Source of the DNA: Onchidella celtica
Taxonomy: Eukaryota; Mollusca; Gastropoda; Systellommatophora; Onchidiidae
Direction: 5' to 3'
Length of the DNA stretch: 64,000 nucleotides
Assembly: GCA_963931925.1 (NCBI GenBank)
Contig: OZ007569.1
Location: 76,684,479 to 76,748,478, forward strand
The position numbers and the translations under genes were made by a program. The notes below the pieces were generated by a model that was not told the origin of the DNA, made no database searches, and worked only from the letters and a program-made list of their open reading frames with translations. The number at the start of each line of letters is the position of its first letter. Position 1 is the first letter of the stretch. This document shows, piece by piece, positions 48,177-61,256 of the stretch.

Positions 48177-49779
48177 CTCCAGGTAAGGAAAAAATGTAAC
48201 ACTAACAGTGAGACAATAAAATCCGTCCTGGATAAGGATAGTCCACACTACGTGGACCTCTGTGTCACCAGTCCTGTAACAACTACGTCATCTGAATAAT
48301 TATGTGCCATAGTATTTCTAGGCCCCTCATTGTTTGTGAGATAAAATTTCCCTAGTTCAGAACACGCCACCCGGCCCTACCCTCTCCATCCCGGGGGATC
48401 AGGACAATGCAAGTAAACTTCTATATTGCTAGGCAATCATCAAAGGCAACTGAAAACTTGTCCATCTGTGATCCGTGTAATCTGGACAAGATTATATCAC
48501 AGGCTTTCGCTGATATATTATCTTGGCCAACCTGTGCTGCACTCAACAACTTAATATTGTGGCAATAACTTGAGGCAAGTGCAGGTCTTGCAGCACGTGT
48601 ACATGCACAAATTTCCATGCTCTACTTATTCATACCGCAATATGAAACTGGTTGGCAAACACTATCTCCCATCGTCGCCCTTCCTGTTTAAAGTTATTAT
48701 CTACAAGCATAAAACAAGCTTTTAGTCACAGCTGAGCAGCTTTCCTTGCCTTCAGACATCTATAGCTTTTAGCGGGATTATCAACTTTTCTCAACATTGG
48801 CTTTTCATAACGGGCCAGTCGATTCTTCCTTGTCCCCGGCTCTCCTGTGTTGTTCCCTAGCCCATGACCAAGCCACTGGCTCTCCTGTGAGATAATTGTC
48901 CTACCTCAATTTGGGCATTTCTTTTTATCTCTTGGGAAAATGACCTCAGTGACAAACTTCAGGCCACTTCAAGGTCATGACGGACTGTTCTAGATTCACC
49001 CTCAGGTCCGCCGGTGACGGCCAAACACCAAAAAAAGTTGTGGGCGACCCCCCCCCCTTCCTCCTCCCTCTTTTTTTTTTACGTTGAACTTTCCCACTGT
49101 GTGGACAAGTGTCTGATTAGTACCGACATAGATCACTTGACTGACAGGAAAGTCAACTCTGCTGGCCCCAGCGTGTTTCATCTTGTCCGTGAACTGAAGG
49201 CCAGGAGAATGTTTCAGATCAAACTGCCACATGGGCGGAAAAAGTCATGAAAATGATTCCAGTAATAAGGTGAGCCGGGGGGGGGGGGGGGGGAGTTGCC
49301 GCAGTCCAGCGTCAACGAGGGCACAATACTACAACCAGTATGGTTGCATGGCCATATCCCTGGGGGCGGGGGTAACTTGGAGTGCGGGTTGGGGGCGCAG
49401 GGTGGATTGCTTCCTTTGAATTTGATAATGATAAGTTGGAAATAACGATGCAGCTCCAGTCTTGTCATCAAAGGGCGTGCAGCAATGCTGGTGAGTGTAA
49501 ATTACAAATCCTCGTGACGGTCAGGGCATCAGAACTGCACCATTCATTTCTTTTTCCACCTTTTTACTCTGAATCAGCTGGAGCCACCGCTGAGGTCTCA
49601 CGCTGCACACTGCACCATCTATTCCACAGAAAATCCTCATCTGTAAAGACGTCGGCGGGAGTGCCTACACTTTTTTTTTTTCTTTCTGAAATCTTTTTGT
49701 GTGCTATTGTTTCCAGCATGTAGTAATTCTCTCATCCCATTTGTAGTGCCAGCTCGATCTGTTATTCTACTGTAGGCGA

Positions 49780-50470
49780 GAGTCAGTCAGCCGGAACTCA
49801 CGGGGCGGCAGGTTGAATGCGGCGCTGTCTGAATCCTGCAATCCGATACGCTGCTCTAGGTCTGTCTGTCTGGCGGCAATGGCGAGAGACGCAGCCCCGA
49901 GCTGAGCACTCTCCTATCCAAATGGTAATTCCTTTGGAACATGATTAAACCCGGACGCCCGCGTCGCGCTAGGGCATCCCGGGTCCGGTGATTGTCAAAA
50001 TTCATCGGGAAGTTTATCTAGAGGAAGATCATCGGTAATAGGTGTTCTTCCACTGTTCTGAACGCTCATGGATTGACGTGGTCGCGAGAATTGGCTAATG
50101 TTTTCATTTCCGCGCGATTTGACCCCCTGTCTGTGCCATAGGGTTATTTAGTGGTATTAGCCGTGGACAGGGCGCAAGCCGCAGAGCTGGTCGGTGACAG
50201 CAGTGAAGACTTGCGAGATCACACCAGAGACGGAGATAATGGTGAAGGGGAGTTAACCGCTCTCCGGGATGTCCTCGTGCAAAGGGACACATCTGGGATT
50301 CCTGCAGCCGCCACAACAAACGGCGGAGTTTCCTCGTCTTTGATGTGTTTAACATGTGGACAAGCCAAAACCCCTCCCATCTCCCATCAGATTGAGGGAT
50401 CGATTTCATGGCTACAAGGCTTTCCTGATTGTGCCCGAACGCCCGTTTCACTCACCCTGTGACCCTCGCT
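49780..50470 (+). promoter_or_regulatory. Non-repetitive CpG-containing patch in intron 2, candidate regulatory DNA
   Basis: About 700 bp without simple repeats, with higher GC and CpG than the surrounding intron (for example GGACGCCCGCGTCGCGCTAG). Overlapping ORFs on both strands (103 and 115 codons) match no family I recognise and overlap each other. An enhancer, or an old exon of an unknown transcript, are both possible. Composition and position are the only evidence. Confidence 0.25.
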
Positions 50471-52660
50471 GCCGCCTCGATGGCTTCTTTTCATACCATA
50501 TTGTCTTTCTTCATTGACACTAATAATCTCCTCAAGTTGCGGGTTCTCCACATCTCAACTTTCAACATTCCCTAAGAATGATTTGGAAAATTGTTCCCAT
50601 CATCATATTTTATAATGCTCCTCATCTTTTTTGTTGTTAATATTTTGAGACACGGCTGACTGTAATGTAGTTATACCTGAAGAATTTCACAAAATCCTAT
50701 GAAAAAGCCACACGTCAGCTCTTATTATTCTGCTTACACTTTTTTCTCTCGAGCAATACAGCGAGTCGCTCGTTAAGATATCGCACTGTAAACTGTTTCC
50801 TCATTTTCATTTCAGGTTATCAGCACTCAGCCGTGCATCAAATTTGACAATCATATTTTGAGTGGACAATTAAACGCTGGTTGCCTCAAGAACCGGCTCA
50901 GCATTATACTGTAGTAACCAGATCATAATTTACACGCAGTTATTTAGACAATCTATCACACACAATATCTTGAAGTCATTAGACCTAATATTGCTAATGT
51001 TGATGTTGATAGCTGATCAGCCAGCATTAAATTATGTTTAGTGACGCCACTAGCTCAACTGCACTGGGGCCGAACTGGAACCATAAACAAGGGAGATAAC
51101 TCCATAGGGGAAAGAAAAGATGAACCGGCAGTGACAGGGAATGAGATTACCGGACTTGATTGTGTCTGGTCAATCAAAATGGCGTCCGAAGCTGATGAGG
51201 TTGTAAACTGATAGGGGCCGGACAATTACGCCGTGTGGTCGGATGGTCAGCGATGCTCGACGCTCTAGTACAGGTTTCCATAGCATTCTGTCTGTAGTCG
51301 CACTGTTAGTTCATGTTGTAGACACAGGCAGGAAATTGTCTTTGTCGCTCTCTCGGATAATACTGTAGTTACAACAAAAACATTTAGATCTACTTTTATT
51401 GCAAAAACAAGTCTGAAGAGCTGTGGTTACATTTAACATTCCCAAATCTATAGTGACAGTCTTTCCAGTGGTTTGTAAACTTCAAGGAGTACCGTATACA
51501 CACAAATGTAAACATCAAGGCAACAATTATTTGTGACAGAGAACTAAAATATACAGGGCGGGATGCGAAAGGTTCACCGACCGTAAACACTGTCGGGCAC
51601 CGTCACCTGTAATCAGCGCAAATGTAAAAAGATGTAAACATAAGATAATAATAATCATGATAATAATAATGAAAATAACACTGAAAATCTAGATCAGTTG
51701 TACATTCAGCAATTTTCGGATGATTTTCCAGTATGTTGAAGCCCACGTACAAACTTTCAGACTCTCGGAATAAATTAATAATAAATGTTTAATGCGCTTG
51801 TCAAACTTTTGAGAGGTAGAAAATTTGTTATAGAAATTCATATTTTACGAAAATTTCAGCTGTTAAAGCGACGAAATGTTTAGTTAAACAAAAGTTTTTC
51901 CCCTTGTGCAGACACCAGCACAGACTCCAATGGTGGCTCGGTTGTGGTGACCCCACATGGCCAAAGAACCGGCTGAAACTGGGATTGTTTGACCAGAATT
52001 TGGAATGTCATTGTAGGGCATGACCAATGAAGATTTGGATATCTCTGTCAGCACGCGGTTTTTGACGCTGAAAAAAAAAATGAAAAGGCAGGAAGGAAGA
52101 AAACTGGAAGACGGTCAGACATTCTAAATTAGAAATGATTAGACGTAATTATCTTCTTTAACTGCAATCTTATTTTTTTCTCATTTGACAAGGACTGGAG
52201 CTGCCAGATGTCAAACGTGTTCTTTTAAACATGTTCAAAACAAGCAGCTTCGTTTCCAAAGAAGTCTGTTCCAGCTAAAACTCTCTCCAAATTTCATCGG
52301 GGCTTTCCAAATCCAGTTCCAAATTCCAAATTCCGAACAAAGGATTTAATGACAAATTAACAGGTCCGGAGTCAGATGGCTATCACGGTCACCTCTCAGA
52401 TCAGCCACAAATCGGTTGTCCTATCTCCTCTACTCATTTGTTCCCGAAATCGATACATTGTACAGACAAGCGAACAAGTTGTATGTGGCACGTGTGAGTG
52501 AGCGGCGTAAAGACACTAAAACCTCAGTACTCATTTCCCCGTGACACAAGTCTAAGTGTTATCCACTTCATAAACAGCCATGGTTAAATCACATACGAAT
52601 TGCTGTGATAATGATATTGTGAGTTTGTTTTTTTCTTCTTCTTCTCCATAATATTGTGTT

Positions 52661-52902
52661 GATGACACGACAACGTAAGAAAGATGACACGACAACGTAA
52701 GAAAGATGACACGACAACGTAAGAAAGATGACACGACAACGTAAGAAAGATGACACGACAACGTAAGAAAGATGACACGACAACGTAAGAAAGATGACAC
52801 GACAACGTAAGAAAGATGACACGACAACGTAAGAAAGATGACACGACAACGTAAGAAAGATGACACGACAACGTAAGAAAGATGACACGACAACGTAAGA
52901 AA
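52661..52902. repeat. 22-bp minisatellite, 11 perfect copies
   Basis: Eleven complete units starting GATGACACGACAACGTAAG and ending AAA, all identical, followed by a six-base partial unit. Each has two CpG dinucleotides that have not decayed in any copy. Because 22 is not a multiple of three, each minus-strand ORF cycles through three frames with a 22-residue period; these are artefacts. Confidence 0.97.
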
Positions 52903-53098
52903 GATGACTAGTTGCTTGTCGATATCTGCAGGTGCAAGTTCATTCGTCACGATTTTTTTTTTGTAAATTATGAAAGTCTGCGGCTTTAGAACATGTTAAA
53001 ATGAATGAAGTTTTAAAAGAAATGTCGTCATGACTGGATTGAACAAGAAACAAATGTGGGCTGAGAGAGAAGTAACATGCAATCTTCAACTTCTCTCT

Positions 53099-53130
53099 CC
53101 CCCCCCCCCCCCCCGCCCCCCCCCCCCCCC
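53099..53130. repeat. Long poly-C tract with one G interruption
   Basis: Sixteen C, one G, then fifteen C: the longest C-run in the window. The opposite strand is a G-tract capable of quadruplex formation. Exact length is prone to sequencing error. Confidence 0.9.
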
Positions 53131-53630
53131 GCCACGGTTATCGGTCATGACTAGTTGGTTAGGACAAGGACTGGGATGTGCCTGGTGAGTCACAATCAAG
53201 TGAATATTTCCTTACTAGTGTGAAACAGGAGAGCAGTCAGGCATAAACTGCGAGTGTAGGAAAGGTATGCGTCATGCGGTGTAGGGGCGGGCTCGGCCTG
53301 TATTCTGCGACATTTCATAGAAAAACAACGTGCCGTCATGTTCTGTATAAACATTCATAAAACATTTTTTTGTGATCAAAACCCTTGATGGATCTGTATT
53401 GATTGGCAACCCTGTGCATTTTGCTGGCAGACATAAATTATATTGAACTATTTGCATGTGCAGGAGAAGAAGATAATGAACTAGAGCACTTCAACTTCAA
53501 GTCAAAGCTGATCAGTGGATTTGAAAAACTCTAAATAATACTTTCTCACCTGTCTTTTCCTGAACCACACACACAGAACCCACCTGTCTTTGGCAAAATT
53601 AGCCTGATCAAGTTCTGGAATTAATGTCAG

Positions 53631-53634
<4 letters not shown>

Positions 53635-53672
<38 letters not shown>

Positions 53673-53692
53673 GTCTGTCTGTCTGTCTCTCG
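53635..53692. repeat. (CT)n followed by (GTCT)n
   Basis: CT dinucleotides run into a short GTCT tetranucleotide block. The Ser-Leu and Val-Cys-Leu-Ser ORFs across it are artefacts. Confidence 0.92.
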
Positions 53693-54680
53693 TCTGTTTC
53701 TCTTTCTCCCCTTGTTTGTTTCTTTGTCTGTCTGTCTCTCTTTTTCTTTTACACCGGATATTCTTGTATAATTGAAGAAACAAACAAACCAAAGATCTTC
53801 TGTCTGAGGTTATTCACAGCTGGTTGATCTGTGTGCAGCAGCGGGCAGAAAGTCGAGTGTGGGAAGAAAGGCGATTAGTTCAGTGTGACGTATCCAGCAA
53901 AGAGTTGAAGCGTTCAATATTCATACGCCTGTGGTTTTACATCATTGGTGCTTCCGCTTCACCATGGTTACACTACCAAAATGCCAGATTACTGGATCAG
54001 CCGCTGTTGCTGAGTTTTTCTTTCATATTGAATGAGATTACTTACCCATGGGAATTATTTCACGGCGGAAATTTTACATTTTTTTTATACTTCCATGCCA
54101 GTTTTTCATGGAATAACTCTTGTTCCAGCGCGTATTTTGTCATTCCCAACTCCCCATGCCATCCAGCCAGCCGACGCCACCCACATGAGATAAGGAGAGA
54201 TTAGATGCTGAACTCTCAATCCATCCTCTACGCTTGGCCAGTCAAGGGGAACAACCTCACTATTTGAAATTCAAGCCTTCAGTTGGCTTTTCTGCACAAT
54301 CCAGTGAAATATTCATGTTCAGCTTGAGGATTTACAGTTTTACAACACTACACTGGCTGAGCTGAATGAATCAATCACACAACCTACACATCTAAACCTG
54401 CCATGTCCAAAACTTTCTATTGTCTTTTATTTTTATTTTTTATCTCATTATTTTGTCCTCTGAAACAAGGGGAATGGAGAGGGTGGGGTGGGGTTGGGGG
54501 GAGGGGAGGGGGAAGCAAAACAGGTCATTAGAAAGTGTCTGTGCACGTGTCCCCGGTGTGAGCAACCAATAGCACATTTCCAGGCAGTTGTAGCTGTTGA
54601 AGTGAAAGTGAAACGTCAGAATGTCAACACCGATAGTGACAGTAATAATTTAAAAATGTCATCGATTGTTGTTTCTTTCT

Positions 54681-54686
54681 GAGAGA

Positions 54687-54724
<38 letters not shown>
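54681..54724. repeat. (GA)n microsatellite
   Basis: GA dinucleotides with a single T interruption (GATAGA), in goosecoid intron 2. Confidence 0.93.
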
Positions 54725-54725
<1 letters not shown>

Positions 54726-55639
54726 CTCGTTTAGTTTTTATTTTCTCGCATTTCTGGAAAACTAAATCTTTTCAGTTTTATGTGGATCACTTTAAGTTGA
54801 GTTGTTGGTACTGACGCCAAGCATCTGTTGTTGCTTTTTTCCCTTCACAATCTACTTTTCTCAGAATGTTTTGGCCGTCCATCTTGCAGTTCCTCGAAAA
54901 AAAAAAAAAATCCGTTTTTGGTCATTTCACTTTTCGCGTTGATAGCGTTAATGTTGCACTGACCACTAGACCCACAGGACAGAAGTAAAGCATCTGACAA
55001 GGCATCTACACTAACAGATTACTGATAGTTAAACTCAAACCCATTCCAGACCTCTTTCCTGCCTGACCTAGCGCCCTGTTCCTAAGCTACCTGAGTGCAG
55101 GGCTGCATCGCTCAAAGTGAAAGTAAGAAAACTGATCACAGATTTTGGTCACCTACAACTTGCTGACATGATCAATGTTTTTGTCAGCATTCTGTGGAGT
55201 CAGTGGTGTACAAATAAGCAATTCTGGCCGGTCTCTGACTGGGCCAGTCAAGCATCACTTTACTTCCGCCTCATTAACTAGTTTCAGATTTGGCGCGGTC
55301 CGCGTCAGAAAGCCTGGAGGGTGCGGAAGTCCGGACTAGCCAACACTACCTGTGTGACCACAACTTTGTCAGGCCGGAGTGGTCGGCCAGCCAAATTTGA
55401 CACGATTCCTTCCCCTGCCTACACGATTAGGCTTCGTAGTTGTCTAACCAACTGTACAATATTATAGTCTTTATTTAGACCAACAAAAAAAAAAAAAGCG
55501 TGGCGAGGGCAAAGGTCGTGGGTAGTGGCCACGGGTACACCCCCCCCCCCCCCATCAGAGAAATTAATAGGAGAGAGTAACTGTGACGTTCTCGCCCAGT
55601 TTGGTTACAGTTGCTATTGGCCGATTGCTCAGCTACTTA

Positions 55640-55712
55640 CTCTGATCAAATGCCGTGCAATGAGGACAACCAACTCGGCTTGGGTCCATAGAAGAAATGT
55701 AACGCCCCAGTG
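55640..55712 (-). mobile_element. Body fragment of a SINE family shared with 57.3 kb
   Basis: AAATGCCGTGCAATGAGGAC and the following 40 bp align with AAATGCCATTTAATGAGGAC and its continuation near 57285, with clear similarity through the GGGTCC and GAAGAAAT segments. The tRNA-like head is poorly preserved here. Family assignment rests on this one comparison within the window. Confidence 0.5.
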
Positions 55713-55865
55713 TAATTGATGACCAACCCATTGTCATAAATAATTATGCAAACGAAAGCGTTATTTTGTTTTTGAGGCCATCTGGACATGTTTACCGAAA
55801 TTTCTTTGTGGTCAAATTTGAACGCTTGAGAATTTACGATTTTCTTTGATTTGTTTGTCATGATT

Positions 55866-55972
55866 TTGTTTCTTTGGCTGTTTGACTGTCTTTCTGTCCA
55901 TGTGCTTGTCTCTCTGTCTGTCCGTGTGCTTGTCTGTCTGTCCGTGTGTCTGTCTGTCTGTCTGTCTGTCGG
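55866..55972. repeat. (GTCT)n-like degenerate tract
   Basis: TGTCTGTC tetranucleotides with GTGCTTGTC variants; an interrupted microsatellite in intron 2. Confidence 0.85.
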
Positions 55973-57274
55973 CCTGTACTAAAGTTATTTCCCAGATAGA
56001 TTAGTTTTATTATCCAATGTAGATGTTAATAATAGATTGTAATCTTCAGCTCTTATGTGTGGATAGAGTAAAGCTGAATTTGCCGCCGAATTTCTTCAAA
56101 TCAATCTTAATGTTTGCCTAAAACCACATCAACCTCATTACCACCAGCATCATCATCAACAACCGCAGATTAAAAAGATGAAAATCCATGAAAAAGACAG
56201 TATCGATAATAGCAACTAAATATTTACTCCAACGATTTCTGGAGTAACTGGAGCGCCAATTTTGCTTCATCCGTTCTCACCATAGAGAATAAACTAGATA
56301 AATTATTCATTCACTGCAGGAATCTAACTAAAGCGCTTGCTGCACTAAATACACTGACACACAAAGAATTTGTTACATGTTAATCCCTGCAAGCTTTCAA
56401 CTGAAGGAGAAATTATCCCTAATAAAATTCTTCATTAAAAATTGCATTGACTTGTAGTTTTCCACATTTCTATAAAAATGAAAACAAAAGAAAAGAAAAA
56501 AGAGGACGTAACTGCTGAGACATCAAGGGAAAAAAACCAAACAACTTCTAAAATGACGAGCAATAATAATGTAGCGATTGGAACGACATAACTAGAAAAT
56601 TCAATCCATTTAGTGTGACGGTTAAGGAAACTGACGACAGAAACTGTGAGTACATAGGGCATAGATTTCCATAGACAAATGTCTGAATGGTAGAGAACAG
56701 TCAGGAGGACCGAATGAAGATTATTTTCTACAGTCTACTGTTTATTGCTCTGTAATTGTAAATCGTAACATCTATACTCTACACCATTCCCATCATCGCC
56801 AACTTCAGCATCATCATCGTCATTGTGATCTCACAGTAATCATGGTCTTAATATTCTACTTGAACAATCAAATTTTATAGAATAAATCCGTTTATTTATT
56901 TATTTATTTATTTATTATTCACACCTTTCTTTCCATCTTTTTTTTTTAATTTAGAAATATATTTATTTGTCACTGAATTTTTTTGGGACAGGGGTAGGGG
57001 GAATGCTTCAGGTTTCTATGTTTCAACTGTGCTAGTATTGTGGCGGCGTCATGAACTCAATCAATGTTTTGGGTTTTTTGTTTTTTTTTTTGTTCATAGG
57101 TTTTTTGCTGTTTTATTGTTTGACTTTGAGGTCTGAGATTTGACCCTGTTTCAGCACAGTGTATGAGGCAAATGTAGTCGTTGAAACCACATTTAAAAAA
57201 AAACCCACCTGAACCGAATATTTTCAACAATCCATCACCTAACTGGTTATGGATGACACGGTTCAACTGTTCTC

Positions 57275-57403
57275 ATTGTTGAAATGCCATTTAATGAGGA
57301 CCACTAACTATGTTTAGGTCCTGAAAAGAAATTAAACCCAAGACCTTTTGATCCGAAGTCCACCACCATTAAGCTCACCTGCGCCACAGTCTTAATCACA
57401 AGG
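57275..57403 (-). mobile_element. tRNA-derived SINE
   Basis: On the minus strand: an A-box-like TGTGGCGCAGGTGAGC, a B-box-like GGTCTTGGGTTTAATTTC, then a body reading AGGACCTAAACATAG and ending near GTCCTCATTAAATGGC. The body matches the fragment near 55.65 kb. This is the best-preserved SINE of the window, inserted antisense in goosecoid intron 2 next to poly-C runs. Confidence 0.6.
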
Positions 57404-58079
57404 CCAGACCTCCCCCCCCCCCCAAGTGGTGGAGAAGCACCCCCCCCCCTCAACAAGCAAAGCACGTCCAGCATGCGTGACTAGTTCATTGATCCTACCA
57501 AGTCTTCAAAGGCTATACCCAATTAAATTCTTAAAGAAATAGATTTCAAATGCACCCTTTTCTGGGACGACAAAACCAAACTTAATGCATTACAATGAAA
57601 TAGTTCTTCACGATGTAATGAAAGTCATCCAACCATGGAAGCCGCCATTGAAATTCCAAGTCCATGGCTCATCGAGCAGGCTTGAATTCACCGATATCAA
57701 AAAGTGTAAGAGCCGATTCTTTTAAGATATGCATTTTAAGAAAATAATGCAAAACACAAATGAAGTTGGCGCCATCTAGGTGAGAGGTTTGTGGTGACAA
57801 TATTTGTCCCGAATAAAGGATGTCTTCATTTATTAAACATCACCGTTGTTTAGCATGGACATAATTTCACTGTTCTGATCTGTTTCGTCTAAGCAATATT
57901 TCTATAGCGCGGTCTTTGCTTCTAATGACACTGGCGTTCTCTCTCTCTGTCTCTGTGTGTCTCTCTCTGTCTCTCCCCGCACTCTCTCCCTCCCAAGTGT
58001 CAGCTTGTAACAGTATCCAGACCCCTGATCCAGGCGGGATATGAACAGAAAGCAAATGCTTGCCGATCTAATCCCACCA

Positions 58080-59345
58080 ATCCGGGTCCTTTAGGACTGA
58101 GTAAGTCGCAATATCTGCAAGGCGTTCTCCATGCGTCTCCGCCTTCTATCATCCTGGATATCATAGAGAAGCAGGAAAAAGTTAGAGAGGACGGAACATC
58201 CTCTAGTGGGGCAGCTCACATCCGGGCTTGCCTTTGCCCTTAATCGCACTCACATCAATAATGCAAGAGCACTGTGACGCGCCAGCGCAACAACAGAATT
58301 AAAGAATTACTTATCGGTATCGACCTGCACATCAAAGGCTTGGCCTAGAGCCTTCCCACATGGGCTCTGGGCTGATCGCATGATGGCGTGGAGATGGGGC
58401 TGCTGGAGGGACCTGCAATTAGACTGTACAGTGGAGCACAGCCAGCACAGCCACGACCTCCATGAATGGGATTCTGTTTTATCTCACAGCGGAAAGAAAA
58501 AAAAACAAGCCACTCCTGTTTAATTTTGCGCCCTCTCTCCCGCATCAATTTTCCTCCATCTGCGTGTGTGTGTATATATATGTTTTTATACTGTGTGTGA
58601 GAAGCATCCTCTCCCCCCTCCCCCCTAGCCCCTCCCATTCTGCCGAGACCACAAGGACAAATTTGAGCCTAACTGGCAAAGCCCAACTCCCCCGTGGTCA
58701 CACAAGGCCGATAAAAGTGAAGCTACAGGATGATGAGATCCCCGTGAAAAGCCCAGTCCTAGAGCTGGCCTAGAGAGCTCCTGGCGGCTTTAGCCAACCT
58801 TGTTGTAAGGAAGATGGAAGTGCAGATTGTCATCAGCCAGGGATGCCGGGCCGAGAGAGAGAGCGCGGAGCGACGGCAAAAAGCTAGAGAGACCCGGGAG
58901 GGGAGCGGTGGGGCGATTAAATGGGTTGATGCTGAATGGGTGGGTGACTCGATTAAAGTCAGACGCGATCCAAACACATTAGGAAATAGCTTTGCGAATT
59001 AGTTGCGCTGATGGGAAAACATCGGACTGGGATCTACGCTGGATTGCTGCTGATCTGATAGATAACCGGCTGCGTTTAGAAAAAAAACAGAAAAGGAAAA
59101 AACTGAAAGCGAGGAGGGAAAAAAAGTAGTCCGAGAAATGTTTGATCTTTACGAGGTGATAGGATATTCAGGACGTCGCGCTGCCGCTGTGGATGATGAT
59201 GATGGTGCCAATGGTGATGGATGTTGCCGGGCCGGTTGCTAGGAGGTTTAATGTCTTGTTTGTTTTTGCGATGGAAAATACTTGTTAATCCACAATGACG
59301 GTCTTTGAATAGAATCCCTGGCCAGTTCTATGGACGGAATTATTC
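58080..59345 (+). promoter_or_regulatory. Extended non-repetitive patch in intron 2, candidate regulatory DNA
   Basis: About 1.2 kb of complex sequence with short interruptions (a GT/TA tract near 58563 and a small GA tract near 58855). It includes ACATCAAAGGC (a TCF/LEF-like core), several TAAT/ATTA and GATTAAA motifs, and CpG-containing segments. ORFs on both strands are short and overlap. Its complexity contrasts with the rest of the intron and suggests selective constraint, but only cross-species alignment could show this. Confidence 0.25.
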
Positions 59346-60009
59346 TGCCTAATTGTTTATGATTTAGCTAAGCGTTTCCACCTTATCTAGATTTTATCAA
59401 AAGCCTTCAGAATAATGGACAAAACGCATTGTCTGATAACCATCTATCTATCTATCAGCTTCTGGTATCTTATTGTTATTGAATTAACGGCCATATACTC
59501 ACCGTTCTCTATTTGCTTTCTGTTTTTGTCACACAAACTTCATTTCATATTCGGCAATTTACAGCCTGCCATGCATTAGGAAGATCACAATCGCTAGTTC
59601 ATACCTCTTTAATTGAATCCAATAGTGATTTGCTTTTTTAGGTCCCATTTCCATTTCCAGTAGAACTGCGCACGGCAGTTGTGAATGCACTAGACGTGAA
59701 CGCAAACGGGAAAGTAATCATTGTAGGACATTGGCCGGGTGGTGGTCACGTAGTCACCTGCTGCAGTGCTGGACCAGGGACTTAACTGCTCTGACATGCA
59801 TGCAGGAACAAACTAGACTTACATACCCATAGACAGACACTCAGCACAGCACAAGTTTGATTGGTCAAAGTGGACAACTGCCTGGAGGGATCTTGCTAAA
59901 TACATAAACAAGACACAAGATCTGTGGGGCGGGCATGGAGCCCGGTACAAATTTATTGTATTTCATTTGATTTTTATTCTCAAGACCTTTTTTAAATGTA
60001 TAAAGGAGT

Positions 60010-60010
<1 letters not shown>

Positions 60011-60085
<75 letters not shown>

Positions 60086-60087
60086 TT
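60011..60087. repeat. (ATTT)n microsatellite
   Basis: About 19 ATTT units without interruption, the start of an AT-rich region (to about 60665) full of ATTT and ATTA tetranucleotides. Confidence 0.95.
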
Positions 60088-60142
60088 CATAATTATATTT
60101 GTTTATTTTTACATATCTATTTCTAATTAATTAATTGGATTC

Positions 60143-60320
<178 letters not shown>

Positions 60321-60665
60321 TTTTAATGAATTAATTGGTTTTATTTATTTATTTATTAATGGTAACATTTATCGAATTTAAATTTATTTATTTATTTATC
60401 ATTAATGATTTTAATTAATCAATTAATTAATTTTATTTATGTATTATCATTTATGTTTTTAATTAATTAATTAATTTTATTTATTTATTTATCATTTATG
60501 TTTTTACTTAATTAATTATTTTTATTATTTATTTATCATGATGGACGAACTATTATTATTATTATTTATTTATCATTTATGTTTTTAATTAATTAATTTT
60601 ATTTATTTATTTACCATTTACGTTTTTAATTAATTAATTAATTTTATTTATTTACTTATTTGTGT
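60321..60665. repeat. AT-rich ATTT/ATTA repeat cluster
   Basis: Several similar blocks of the form TTTATTTATTTATCATTTATGTTTTTAATTAATT recur about five times at 60-90 bp spacing, so this is a degenerate tandem repeat of a longer unit, not just low complexity. Confidence 0.75.
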
Positions 60666-61256
60666 GTATTAAAATGTCTGAACACTAAATTTGAGCATGG
60701 GCTGACCCTGACAATATCCAGTCTAAGCAGTCGCCTGACCTAGTGAAAAGCTCGGGTTTTCTACACAATAATCCGTCTTGAATCTGTCCACCATTAACCA
60801 TAAAACGAGACCAGTAAATTGCCTTGGAAACCAGTCGCGTTACTTACTGTCATGAAGTCACGTGTCACTTGGACATTTTACCAGGATAGATTTTTTTTGT
60901 TTTGTTGTAAATGTCATTTCAGAATCCTGTATCTGTCGAGCCTTCTTTGAATCTGCAGTTTCACAAGATAGAAAACTTTCAGGAGATTGGTTTACCTCCC
61001 TTGCTTGTTCATGGAGTGAAGAAGAAAACTATTTGAACACAATCCAGTGCAGATAGAAGTGAATGGAGTATCGTATTCAGCAATCATCAAAGTGCATGAA
61101 CTGTACTAATCTACTGCCAATGAAAGTGCTTAGAAAAAGTCGACTTGAAAATGCAGATTACCAAATTACTTAACATGTGCTGGGTTTTCAGCATCCGAGT
61201 ATAACTAGCAACATTTATCTATCTCTGTAACTGACTGGATCAGTTCAAATGTACAA

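Noticed and set aside
47312-48248. ORFs of 296 and 266 codons on the minus strand
   Set aside because: They arise from the stop-free 21/22-bp minisatellite. The unit lengths mix 21 and 22 bp, so no single protein repeat is maintained.
50104-50462. Overlapping 115- and 103-codon ORFs on opposite strands
   Set aside because: Both are open mainly because the patch is GC-rich; neither resembles a known protein. Kept only as a candidate regulatory island.
52552-52950. Three overlapping minus-strand ORFs with a 22-residue repeat
   Set aside because: The 22-bp array read in its three phases.
53824-54204. A 126-codon plus-strand ORF in intron 2
   Set aside because: Mixed hydrophobic composition, no recognisable domain, no splice or promoter context. 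Within the range expected by chance in 64 kb.
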